DNA of 13,587 nt from Halococcaceae archaeon (GTDB lineage: Archaea; Halobacteriota; Halobacteria; Halobacteriales; Halalkalicoccaceae): assembly GCA_007129135.1 (NCBI GenBank), contig SKWB01000295.1, positions 1 through 13,587 on the forward strand, in the 5' to 3' direction. Numbering within the stretch: position 1 is the stretch's first letter; each line of letters opens with the position of its first letter. The translations under genes and the position numbers were made by a program. A model generated the notes under the pieces. That model was not told where the DNA came from, did not search any database, and saw only the letters and a program-made list of their open reading frames with translations. Shown here one piece after another: positions 7,651 through 13,431 of this stretch.

Positions 7651-7657
7651 TTATGTA
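7651..7657 (-). promoter_or_regulatory. Proximal TATA box of the BMP operon (leaderless)
   Basis: Minus-strand TACATAA, preceded by the purine-rich GCGAAAAC that could act as BRE. Its centre is about 29 bases upstream of the ATG at 7625, so transcription would begin at or next to the start codon. Confidence 0.5.
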
Positions 7658-7691
7658 GTTTTCGCTAACTGATAGGGCGATAGCGGCAAAC
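7658..7691. promoter_or_regulatory. Imperfect dyad just upstream of the proximal BMP promoter
   Basis: GTTTTCGCTA at 7658-7667 and TAGCGGCAAAC at 7681-7691 are inverted copies apart from a small mismatch and one inserted base; the CGCTA/TAGCG core is exact and separated by 13 bases. It abuts the upstream side of the proximal TATA/BRE element, a position typical for an archaeal activator or for a repressor blocking TFB. Confidence 0.35.
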
Positions 7692-7740
7692 CGTTCCCCC
7701 TCGACACTCCGTGCTCCACCGTATCCGTAGTTTCAACCCG

Positions 7741-7752
7741 AATATATTTTCG
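7741..7752 (-). promoter_or_regulatory. Distal TATA box upstream of the BMP operon
   Basis: Minus-strand CGAAAATATATT is a textbook haloarchaeal BRE plus TATA arrangement. Transcription would begin near 7720 and give a leader of about 95 bases before the lipoprotein ATG. It may be a second operon promoter. On the plus strand the same AT-rich core has no gene-like frame downstream. Confidence 0.45.
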
Positions 7753-7878
7753 TTTTGCCCGGTAGGATCCCGGACGCATGTGTCGGTCCGGTGTCGCAGA
7801 CGCGGGTGACGGATCGACGCACGCGGGAGTTCACGGTGAACGCGACACGGTTTCCGGTTCGTCGGCCCCGACCTCGGA

Positions 7879-8544
7879 CTACTCCCACCCCAGCGGTGGC
7901 GTACGCTGGAGCTCCATCACCGGGTTCGCCTCCTCCCACTCGGCGTGCTGGTCCATCGCCACCCGATGGAGTCTGCGGAGCTCCCGCACCGGGTCGGCGT
8001 GGTCGTCGGTCCGCAGGTCGTCCGCGAGGGTCGGTTCCGGGTCGTAGACCCTGAGCGCGGCGCTCTGGGCGTACTCCGCGCGCTTGTCGCCGCCCGCGTC
8101 CTCGCCGGCCTCCAGCGCGTCGAGGAGCCGTTCTCGCAGGTGCCCGTCGCTCGCCTCGAACCCCTCGGCGATGGCGTCGACGACTCCTTCACCGACGAGC
8201 ATGTTCCCCGCGATCGTGTAGCCCTCGCCGTCGCGACCGCCGAACCACTCGACACACTCCGTCCCGGAGTGGATCGTCGACCCACCCCAGCGGTCGACGC
8301 CGTGGACCTGCCGTTCGGTCGCGCCCTCGTCCCGGGCGACGAGCGTGGAGACCGCCGCCTCGATACCGCAGCCCCGGTCGAGGAGGCGTTTCGTGCGGAC
8401 GCCGAGCGGGATGCTGACCGACGCCTGCGTCGAGAGCGCCCCGTTTCGCGAGACGAACGGGGCGAGCGACCCGACCGTGGGTGCTTTCGTCGCGATAGCG
8501 ACGCCGTGGCGGGTGCCGTCAGAGGCACAGATCGAGTACGTCAT
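7879..8544 (-). CDS. DUF1028 family protein (Ntn-hydrolase-like fold)
   Basis: 221 residues. The frame is open much further upstream, across the antisense of the thiolase-like gene, but the true start is the ATG at 8544: MTYSICASDGTRHGVAIATK is the standard DUF1028 N-terminus, and a TATA-like box lies 28 bases upstream. Other family marks are SLAPFVSRNGALSTQASV (26-43), TECVEWFGGRDGEGYTIAGN (95-114) with AGNMLVG, and GGDKRAEYAQSAALRVYD (151-168). As I recall, the family is grouped with N-terminal-nucleophile hydrolases, and T2 would be the exposed residue after Met removal. No reaction is established to my knowledge. There is no signal peptide, so it should be cytoplasmic. It lies between the BMP operon and the thiolase-like operon, divergent from the latter, and could follow either; this is inference only. 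Confidence 0.9.
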   Translation of the reverse strand: MTYSICASDGTRHGVAIATKAPTVGSLAPFVSRNGALSTQASVSIPLGVRTKRLLDRGCGIEAAVSTLVARDEGATERQVHGVDRWGGSTIHSGTECVEWFGGRDGEGYTIAGNMLVGEGVVDAIAEGFEASDGHLRERLLDALEAGEDAGGDKRAEYAQSAALRVYDPEPTLADDLRTDDHADPVRELRRLHRVAMDQHAEWEEANPVMELQRTPPLGWE

Positions 8545-8570
8545 TCGAGCGGAGGTGGGATCGAGGCCCC

Positions 8571-8574
8571 TTAA
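8571..8574 (-). promoter_or_regulatory. TATA-like element of the DUF1028 gene (leaderless)
   Basis: Minus-strand GGTTAAGG, centred about 28 bases upstream of the ATG at 8544. It is a short match, supported mainly by its exact spacing. Confidence 0.35.
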
Positions 8575-8661
8575 CCGTATCCGACGGATCGGCGTCAGGT
8601 CGCTCGAGAGAGGTGTTCGCCGGCGATCGCGGCAACCGAGGTGTCCGCGGACCACAGCATC

Positions 8662-8666
8662 TATAG
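8662..8666 (+). promoter_or_regulatory. TATA box of the thiolase-like/DUF35 operon (leaderless)
   Basis: TATAG inside CATCTATAGCCC is centred 25 bases upstream of the ATG at 8689, so the transcript should begin at or very near the start codon. Confidence 0.5.
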
Positions 8667-8669
8667 CCC

Positions 8670-8684
8670 GGCCCTGTGAGGGCC
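8670..8684. promoter_or_regulatory. Perfect inverted repeat GGCCCT-GTG-AGGGCC over the start site, candidate operator
   Basis: Six-base arms with a three-base spacer occupy the stretch between the TATA box and the ATG at 8689. A protein bound here would block RNA polymerase at the initiation site, the classic place for an archaeal repressor. The transcript itself probably starts after the dyad, so it is more likely a DNA operator than an RNA hairpin. Confidence 0.4.
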
Positions 8685-8688
8685 AGAC

Positions 8689-9843
8689 ATGGACAGCGTC
8701 GCGATCATCGGAGCGTCGATGACCGAGTTCGGGAAGCGAGAGGGATGGCTCCGGGACCTGCTCGTCGAGGCGGGGCTCGCCTGCCTCGAGGACGCGGGTG
8801 TCGAGGGCCACGACCTGGACCACCTCTACGTCTCGAACATGGCGAGTGGGGAGTTCGAGGGACAGACCGGTGTGATGAACATGCTCGCCCACGACCTGGG
8901 TGCGCTGCCGGTCTACACCCAGCGGGTCGACCAGACCAGTTCGAGCGGCGGGTCGGGCGTCTACGCCGCCTGCCAGTCCATCGCGAGCGGGGCGAGCGAA
9001 CTCACCATGCTCGTCGGCGGGGAGAAGATGACCCACCGAAGCACCGAGGAGTCGACTGACGTCATCGCCTCGATCACCCACCCGGTCGAGTACAAACACG
9101 GCGTCACGCTGCCGAGTTTCGCCGGTCTCACCGCCCGGTACTACCTCGATAAGTACGACGCCCCGCGCGAGAGCCTGGCGAAGGTCGCGGTGAAGAACCA
9201 CAGAAACGGCGTCGACAACCCCCACGCACAGTTCCAGAAGGAGGTGGATCTGGAGACCGTCCTGGGGTCCCCGATCGTCGCCGATCCACTCAGGCTCTAC
9301 GACTTCTGCCCGATCACGGACGGCTCGGCCGCGCTCCTGTTCTGTCCCGAGGAGGTCGCGAGCGAGTACACCGACGACTACGTCGTCGTCTCGGGCGTCG
9401 CGGGCGCGACCGACACCCACGTCGTCCACGAACGGCTCGACCCCTCGGTGATGGGCGGAGTGGTAGAAAGCGGCCGACAGGCGTTCCAGATGGCCGGTCT
9501 CGAACCGGACGAGATAGACGTCGCCGAACTCCACGACATGTTCACGATCCTCGAGTTCCTCCAGAGCGAGGGACTCGGCTTCTTCGAGCAAGGGGAGGGC
9601 TGGAAGGCGATCGAGGAGGGGAGAACCGACCGCGACGGCGAGCTCCCGGTGAACACGTCCGGGGGGCTGAAATCGAAGGGGCACCCGCTCGGCGCGAGCG
9701 GCGTCGCGCAGGTCTACGAGATCTACAAACAGCTCATCGGCGATGCGGGGCCGAGACAGGTCGAGGCCGAGACCGGCCTGACCTGTAACGTAGGTGGGTT
9801 CGGCAACTGTGTGTCGACGACGATCATGGAGGCAGGACGATGA
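8689..9843 (+). CDS. Thiolase-fold protein lacking the canonical nucleophilic Cys (SCPx/archaeal thiolase-like)
   Basis: 384 residues, the usual length for archaeal SCPx-type thiolases. The N-terminus MDSVAIIGASMTEFGKREG, the middle segment VAELHDMFTILEF (278-290, with H282) and NTSGGLKSKGHPLGASG (322-338, with H332) are clear thiolase marks. Where these enzymes normally read approximately VEAACASGG, this protein reads VDQTSSSGG (80-88), placing Ser at residue 84 instead of the acyl-accepting Cys. The C-terminal CNVGGFGNC (366-374) keeps two Cys, which do not substitute for the missing nucleophile by position. Classical thiolysis is therefore doubtful. A lyase or aldolase role is an alternative, since the actinobacterial Ltp2 family also uses a Cys-less thiolase fold with a DUF35 partner. 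The stop overlaps the DUF35 start (ATGA at 9840-9843), so the two are co-translated. Confidence 0.88.
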   Translation: MDSVAIIGASMTEFGKREGWLRDLLVEAGLACLEDAGVEGHDLDHLYVSNMASGEFEGQTGVMNMLAHDLGALPVYTQRVDQTSSSGGSGVYAACQSIASGASELTMLVGGEKMTHRSTEESTDVIASITHPVEYKHGVTLPSFAGLTARYYLDKYDAPRESLAKVAVKNHRNGVDNPHAQFQKEVDLETVLGSPIVADPLRLYDFCPITDGSAALLFCPEEVASEYTDDYVVVSGVAGATDTHVVHERLDPSVMGGVVESGRQAFQMAGLEPDEIDVAELHDMFTILEFLQSEGLGFFEQGEGWKAIEEGRTDRDGELPVNTSGGLKSKGHPLGASGVAQVYEIYKQLIGDAGPRQVEAETGLTCNVGGFGNCVSTTIMEAGR

Positions 9844-10190
9844 AGGCGACCAAGTACGACGACGGCACGATCACGTACCCGGGTCACCCCGTGGGACCCG
9901 ACGGCGGCGAACCGATCGAGGAGATCGACCTCTCCGAGTTCACGGCGGAGGTCGTGACCTGGACGACGAGCACCGCGACCCCACTCGGGGTCAGGGCACC
10001 GAACCACCTCGCGATCGTCGAGTTCGAGGTGGAGGGGCAGCCGGTGCGTGCGATCGGCCAGTGTACCGAACCGGTCGAGATCGGGCAGACCGTCAGGCCG
10101 GTCTACGTCGACGAACTGAGGGAGCCGGGTGCCGGGATCAGAGAGCCCGAGAGCCAGGAGTGGGACGGCTACCGCTTCGAACCCGTTTAG
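9840..10190 (+). CDS. DUF35 OB-fold protein, no zinc ribbon, partner of the thiolase-like protein
   Basis: 116 residues. The OB-fold part of DUF35 is visible: a first strand region EVVTWTTSTATPLGVRAPNH (52-71), IVEFEVEGQPVRAIGQ (73-88), then EIGQTVRPVYVDELR. The ending SQEWDGYRFEPV is typical for the family. Most DUF35 proteins begin with a zinc ribbon holding four Cys in two pairs; here only one Cys exists in the whole protein and the N-terminus goes straight into a polar lead. DUF35 proteins bind thiolase-fold enzymes and, in the archaeal thiolase/HMG-CoA synthase complex, help accommodate the CoA substrate. Overlap with the preceding gene supports a complex. The TAG stop interlocks with the TAA stop of the convergent gene. 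Confidence 0.88.
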   Translation: MKATKYDDGTITYPGHPVGPDGGEPIEEIDLSEFTAEVVTWTTSTATPLGVRAPNHLAIVEFEVEGQPVRAIGQCTEPVEIGQTVRPVYVDELREPGAGIREPESQEWDGYRFEPV

Positions 10191-10888
10191 TCCCGATCCC
10201 TCCCCTCCGAACTCTCGTCCTCCGAGGCGTCTCCGTCGCTCGCCTCGTCCTCGTCGTCGCTCGCCTCCACGTCGTCCTCCTCGCCGCCCTCGAGTTCCGC
10301 CTTGATCGAGTCGATCTCCTCGTCCACGTCGATCTCGATCGGCGTCGCCTCGCGCTCCTCGTTCTCCCGATCGCTGCCCGCCGATTCGCGGTGGTCGCGA
10401 TCGGTTCGGCTTCGCCGGTCGCCGTTTTCCCGTCGTTCGATCCGGTCGGCGATCTCGCCGCGGAGCCGGCGGGCGTCCTCGACGATCTCCCGGGCGTTCT
10501 CGTCGCGGGGGAGCGTCCCGTCCTCGAGCGCGCGCTGGAGGTCGTCGACGGTGCGATCGAGCCGGGTGAGCGCGCTCTTCCCCACCGACTCCGCGCGCCG
10601 GCGTGCCCGCTCGCCCTCGACGGCCCCGCGATCCGGGTCGAGGAGGCGGAGCGCCCCACGCACGAGTTCGAGCGCCTTGATGTTCGCCTCCAGCACCGCG
10701 ATCGCCGCGGGGATGGCGAACTCGTCGGCGAAGCGGATCAGTTCGCCCGGCGTCGGCGGTCTAGGCAGGCCGAGCGGGCCCGTCGGCGGCGGACGCATCT
10801 CCCCCTCCAGCCGGTCGCGAAGCGTCGACAGCTCGCGTCTGAGCTCGTCGACCTGCTCCTCCAGGTCGTCGTCTCGCTCGTCGGTCAT
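10187..10888 (-). CDS. Haloarchaeal acidic coiled-coil protein of unknown function
   Basis: 233 residues from the ATG at 10888; a GTG six codons earlier (10906) is open but less likely, because a T-rich box sits 26 bases before the ATG. Residues 1-31 are a charged amphipathic coiled coil (DDLEEQVDELRRELSTLRDR). A Pro-rich hinge (33-47) leads into PPTPGELIRFADEFAIPAAI (44-63) and a moderately hydrophobic helix region to about 84 ending RLLDPDRG, the best-conserved-looking part. Charged helices follow (90-155), then a long Asp/Glu/Ser-rich tail (about 180-233). No signal peptide, confident membrane helix or catalytic motif is seen. I recall similar uncharacterised proteins only from haloarchaea and cannot name a function. 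Its layout suits a soluble scaffold or adaptor, which is a guess. Confidence 0.8.
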   Translation of the reverse strand: MTDERDDDLEEQVDELRRELSTLRDRLEGEMRPPPTGPLGLPRPPTPGELIRFADEFAIPAAIAVLEANIKALELVRGALRLLDPDRGAVEGERARRRAESVGKSALTRLDRTVDDLQRALEDGTLPRDENAREIVEDARRLRGEIADRIERRENGDRRSRTDRDHRESAGSDRENEEREATPIEIDVDEEIDSIKAELEGGEEDDVEASDDEDEASDGDASEDESSEGRDRD

Positions 10889-10910
10889 ACCCGCCCTTGT
10901 ACCCACGAGT

Positions 10911-10919
10911 GGAAAAAGG
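10911..10919 (-). promoter_or_regulatory. T-rich promoter element of the coiled-coil protein gene
   Basis: Minus-strand CCTTTTTCC, centred about 26 bases upstream of the ATG at 10888. The spacing suits a leaderless start and supports that ATG over the upstream GTG. The same T-run could also help end transcripts from the acetyltransferase gene upstream. Confidence 0.35.
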
Positions 10920-11011
10920 TGCGGCGGTTCACGAGGCCGAGAGTAACCGTGTTTCCGGTGATCGGCACACCAGTGCCACCGATCGTCGGGAAGCGACGAC
11001 GCCCGACCCTC

Positions 11012-12193
11012 TCAGAAGCCGTCGCTGAGCGAGACGGGTCCGGCCGGGAACGACTCTGCCAGGAGCGATCGCGTCCGATCGTCGCCGACCGCGAACGCGC
11101 CGAGGCGTACCGCGTCCTCGACGGATCGGAACCCGACGGCGACCTGCGAGAGCGTCCCGACGTCACAGCGGACGTCCGGATCGGCGTCGCTCTCCCGAGT
11201 GCTCGCGTTCCCGTCCTCGACGAGGAGTTCGAAGCGGCCGTCGTTCCAGGGCGCGGTCGCGTCCGTGACCGCGAAGACGACGGAGCCGTCGGTCGGGTAG
11301 GCGAGTGAAGCGAGCGCCGCCTCGACGTCGACCAGCCGGACCATCGCCCCCGCAGAGAGCTCGCAGCCGAGGTCGGTTGGGTCCTCGACGAGCGCGTGGA
11401 GCCCGAGATCCGTCGGGCCGCGGAGCCGGACGCACGAGACCTGCGAGTCGTGGTCCGCACAGAACCGACAGAGCGCGCGAAACGCCTCCCGGTCGACCCA
11501 GGCGTAATCGGAGAGCGCCATCGTCCGCTCCCCGCCCTCCTCCTCGATCCTGTAGGCCAGGTAGCCGGAGACCTCCCCGTCGCGCTCGTAGGCGTAGACG
11601 TACGGAGCCCCCGACCAGCCGTCGAAGACCCGCTCGCGCCACCAGCGCTCGGTCCGGTCGATCGTGAGCGCGTAGCTGTCGGCCCGCGAGCGGTGGACCG
11701 GATCGAGCAGCTCCCACTCGTCGGCAGTGACCCGACGGAACCCCCCCTCGGGACTCGCTCCGCCCAGCGCCGACGGCTCGCACTCGTAGGTGTGGTAGGC
11801 CGCTCCGGTCGCCCAGCCGTACTGCTCGTAGAACGGGTGGCTGAACGGCCAGAGCGCGGAAAACGACCAGCCCCGGTCCCTGTACTCCGCGAGACTCTCC
11901 CGCAGGAGTCGGTCGACGTAGCCCCGACGCCGGAACTCCGGCGGGGTCGCGACCGCCGACAGCCCCGCGAGCTCGCGCCACTCGCCACGGACGAACGCCC
12001 GGAACTGGTGGTGACGACAGACGCTCCGGAGCTCGTCACGCGCGAACAGCCCGCGGGCCTCGCCCAGCGGCTCTCGCTCGTCGTCCTCCCGGTCGAAGGT
12101 CGGCCCGTCCTCGGGCCTGAAGGCGTAGCGGACGAACGAGCGGAACTCGTCGTACCGGTCCTCGGGGATCGCGCTGTATTCGAGGTCCTCCAT
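11012..12193 (-). CDS. GNAT N-acetyltransferase, Eis-like
   Basis: 393 residues from the ATG at 12193; the frame stays open 76 codons further upstream, but that part overlaps the OYE gene and reads as non-protein sequence. The plan matches the Eis family: an N-terminal GNAT domain with the acetyl-CoA motif VATPPEFRRRGYVDRLLRES (81-100) and SHPFYEQYGWATG (118-130), a second GNAT-like domain (about 155-285), and a C-terminal sterol-carrier-like domain (about 286-393). Like characterised Eis proteins, where the terminal carboxylate takes part in catalysis, it ends in Phe (SDGF), and Y122 or Y125 lies in the region of the Eis catalytic Tyr. It should transfer acetyl groups from acetyl-CoA to amines. 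Mycobacterial Eis acetylates aminoglycosides and protein lysines; the haloarchaeal substrate is unknown. A CTATTTC box 27 bases upstream suggests its own leaderless transcript, although the OYE gene lies only 46 bases upstream on the same strand. Confidence 0.88.
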   Translation of the reverse strand: MEDLEYSAIPEDRYDEFRSFVRYAFRPEDGPTFDREDDEREPLGEARGLFARDELRSVCRHHQFRAFVRGEWRELAGLSAVATPPEFRRRGYVDRLLRESLAEYRDRGWSFSALWPFSHPFYEQYGWATGAAYHTYECEPSALGGASPEGGFRRVTADEWELLDPVHRSRADSYALTIDRTERWWRERVFDGWSGAPYVYAYERDGEVSGYLAYRIEEEGGERTMALSDYAWVDREAFRALCRFCADHDSQVSCVRLRGPTDLGLHALVEDPTDLGCELSAGAMVRLVDVEAALASLAYPTDGSVVFAVTDATAPWNDGRFELLVEDGNASTRESDADPDVRCDVGTLSQVAVGFRSVEDAVRLGAFAVGDDRTRSLLAESFPAGPVSLSDGF

Positions 12194-12216
12194 GGAGCCG
12201 ATCGGCGACGGTGCGT

Positions 12217-12223
12217 GAAATAG
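12217..12223 (-). promoter_or_regulatory. TATA-like element of the Eis-like gene (leaderless)
   Basis: Minus-strand CTATTTC in the 46-base gap after the OYE gene, centred 27 bases before the ATG at 12193. It allows the acetyltransferase gene to be transcribed independently of the OYE gene. Confidence 0.4.
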
Positions 12224-12239
12224 CCGACCGATCGCCGGA

Positions 12240-13334
12240 TCAGAACCCGCGTTCGTACTGGTTCGGTACCTGAAGCCGATCGGTCGCCCCCAGCGCCTCC
12301 GCGGCACGGATCGGGAAGTACGGATCCCGCAGGAACTCCCGACCGACGATAGCGAGGTCCGCTCTGCCGTTTCCGATGAGCGCGTCGGCCTGTTCTGGTG
12401 CGGTGATCCCGCCGACCGCACCGATCGCGACCTCCGACTCGCTTCCCTCCCGAACGCCCTCCGCGAGCCCGACCTGGTAGTTCGGCCCGACCCGAGGGAT
12501 CTCCTGGTCGGGGTGGATCCCGCCCGAGGAGACGTCGATCAGGTCCGCACCCGCCTCCGAGAGCAGGTCGGCCAGCCGCGCGGAGTCCGAGACGGTCCAG
12601 GAGTCGCGATCCGGCAGCCAGTCAGTCCCGGAGATCCGGACGAACACCGGTTTCTCCTCGGGCCACACCTCCCTCACCGCCTCGGTCACCTCGACGGTCA
12701 GCCGTGCCCGGTTCTCGAAGCTCCCGCCGTAGTCGTCAGCCCGCTCGTTGGCCACTGGCGAGAGGAACTCGTGGAGCAGGTAGCCGTGGGCGGCGTGGAC
12801 CTCGGCGACCTCGAACCCGGCCTCTAGGGCGCGGCGGGCGGCCGCCTCGAAGGCATCGATCACCGTCTCGATCTCGTCCTGGTCCATCTCGTGGACCTCG
12901 ACGGGGGCGTCGTGGCCGGGGTAGGGGAGCGCGCTCGGCGCGATCGCGTCCCAGCCGCCCTCCGCGTGCGAGAGCGGTTCGCCACCCTCCCATGGTCGGC
13001 TCGTGCTCGCCTTCCGACCGGCGTGAGCCAGCTGGATCGCGGGGACCGAGCCCACCTCGGCGACGAACGACGCGATCGGTGCGAGTGCGTCGGCGTGCTC
13101 GTCGCTCCAGATCCCGAGGTCCTCCGGTGAGATCCGCCCCCTCGGCTCGACGGCGGTCGCCTCGGTCATCACGATGCCCGCACGACCGACCGCGCGGCTT
13201 CCGAGGTGGACCCGGTGCCACTCGGTCGCGATCCCGTCCCGGTCCTCACAGGAGTACTGACACATCGGCGAGACCATGACGCGGTTGGGGATCTCGGTCT
13301 CTCGCAGGGTGAGCGGGGTGAACAGGTCTGCCAT
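12240..13334 (-). CDS. Old Yellow Enzyme family NAD(P)H:flavin oxidoreductase, YqjM-like
   Basis: 364 residues, close to the length of YqjM-class OYEs. It is a TIM barrel with FMN. Class features are present: C25 and Y27 in SPMCQYS (the redox-tuning Cys of thermophilic-like OYEs), HAGRKAS (104-110), H180/H183/Y185 in VHAAHGYLLHEFLSP for substrate and proton relay, R233 in VRISGTDW for FMN contact, GAVGGI (305-310) and GREFLRDPYF (331-340) for phosphate binding, and the ending QYERGF, close to the YqjM C-terminus that reaches the partner subunit. It should reduce activated C=C bonds of enones or similar electrophiles using NAD(P)H; the physiological substrate is unknown. It is cytoplasmic. The start ATG at 13334 has a TTTGAC box 27 bases upstream and a GGGAG stretch just before it. 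Confidence 0.95.
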   Translation of the reverse strand: MADLFTPLTLRETEIPNRVMVSPMCQYSCEDRDGIATEWHRVHLGSRAVGRAGIVMTEATAVEPRGRISPEDLGIWSDEHADALAPIASFVAEVGSVPAIQLAHAGRKASTSRPWEGGEPLSHAEGGWDAIAPSALPYPGHDAPVEVHEMDQDEIETVIDAFEAAARRALEAGFEVAEVHAAHGYLLHEFLSPVANERADDYGGSFENRARLTVEVTEAVREVWPEEKPVFVRISGTDWLPDRDSWTVSDSARLADLLSEAGADLIDVSSGGIHPDQEIPRVGPNYQVGLAEGVREGSESEVAIGAVGGITAPEQADALIGNGRADLAIVGREFLRDPYFPIRAAEALGATDRLQVPNQYERGF

Positions 13335-13357
13335 CGTCGCTCCCTTCGCGGGCGAGC

Positions 13358-13364
13358 GTCAAAC
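13358..13364 (-). promoter_or_regulatory. Weak TATA-like element of the OYE gene
   Basis: Minus-strand GTTTGAC, about 27 bases upstream of the ATG at 13334. It is a poor sequence match, kept mainly for its spacing within the 97-base divergent gap. Confidence 0.25.
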
Positions 13365-13400
13365 CCCCGACGGTCCCGCGACCGGTTGCCGGTTTCCCGA

Positions 13401-13407
13401 ACTACTC
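13401..13407 (+). promoter_or_regulatory. Weak TATA-like element of the rightmost gene
   Basis: ACTACTC preceded by TTTCCCGA, centred about 28 bases upstream of the ATG at 13432. Sequence match is weak and spacing fits a leaderless start. Confidence 0.25.
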
Positions 13408-13431
13408 GCCCCGGCCGTCCCTCCACTGCAC

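Larger units (their letters stand above)
7626..7878. other. Intergenic region upstream of the BMP operon (253 bases)
   Basis: The region separates the DUF1028 gene (stop at 7879, minus strand) from the BMP lipoprotein gene downstream on the same strand. It holds two minus-strand promoter candidates (7651-7657 and 7741-7752) and an imperfect dyad (7658-7691). A compact GC-rich inverted repeat (7861-7872, GTCGG-CC-CCGAC) sits 7-18 bases beyond the DUF1028 stop, but its loop is very short and no T-run follows it. No open frame here has gene-like codon use. Confidence 0.6.

Noticed and set aside
7861..7872. GTCGG-CC-CCGAC inverted repeat as terminator of the DUF1028 gene
   Set aside because: The two-base loop cannot form a normal hairpin, and no T-run follows on the minus strand.
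7778..8047. Possible plus-strand small gene downstream of the AT-rich element at 7741-7750
   Set aside because: Most of it is antisense to the DUF1028 gene, and the translation is a Ser/Arg-rich shadow. The AT-rich element is better explained as a minus-strand promoter.
8545..9684. N-terminal extension of the DUF1028 frame (380 extra codons)
   Set aside because: The extension lies entirely upstream of the recognised DUF1028 N-terminus (MTYSICASDG) and across the antisense of the thiolase-like gene. The ATG at 8544 with its TATA-like element is the real start.
9794..11308. Plus-strand open frame of 504 codons spanning four genes
   Set aside because: It overlaps the thiolase-like, DUF35, coiled-coil and Eis-like genes in wrong frames, and its translation has no recognisable domain.
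12194..12421. 76-codon upstream extension of the Eis-like acetyltransferase frame
   Set aside because: It runs across the 3' end of the OYE gene in another frame and reads as Arg/Ser-rich shadow sequence. The family N-terminus and the promoter spacing fit the ATG at 12193.
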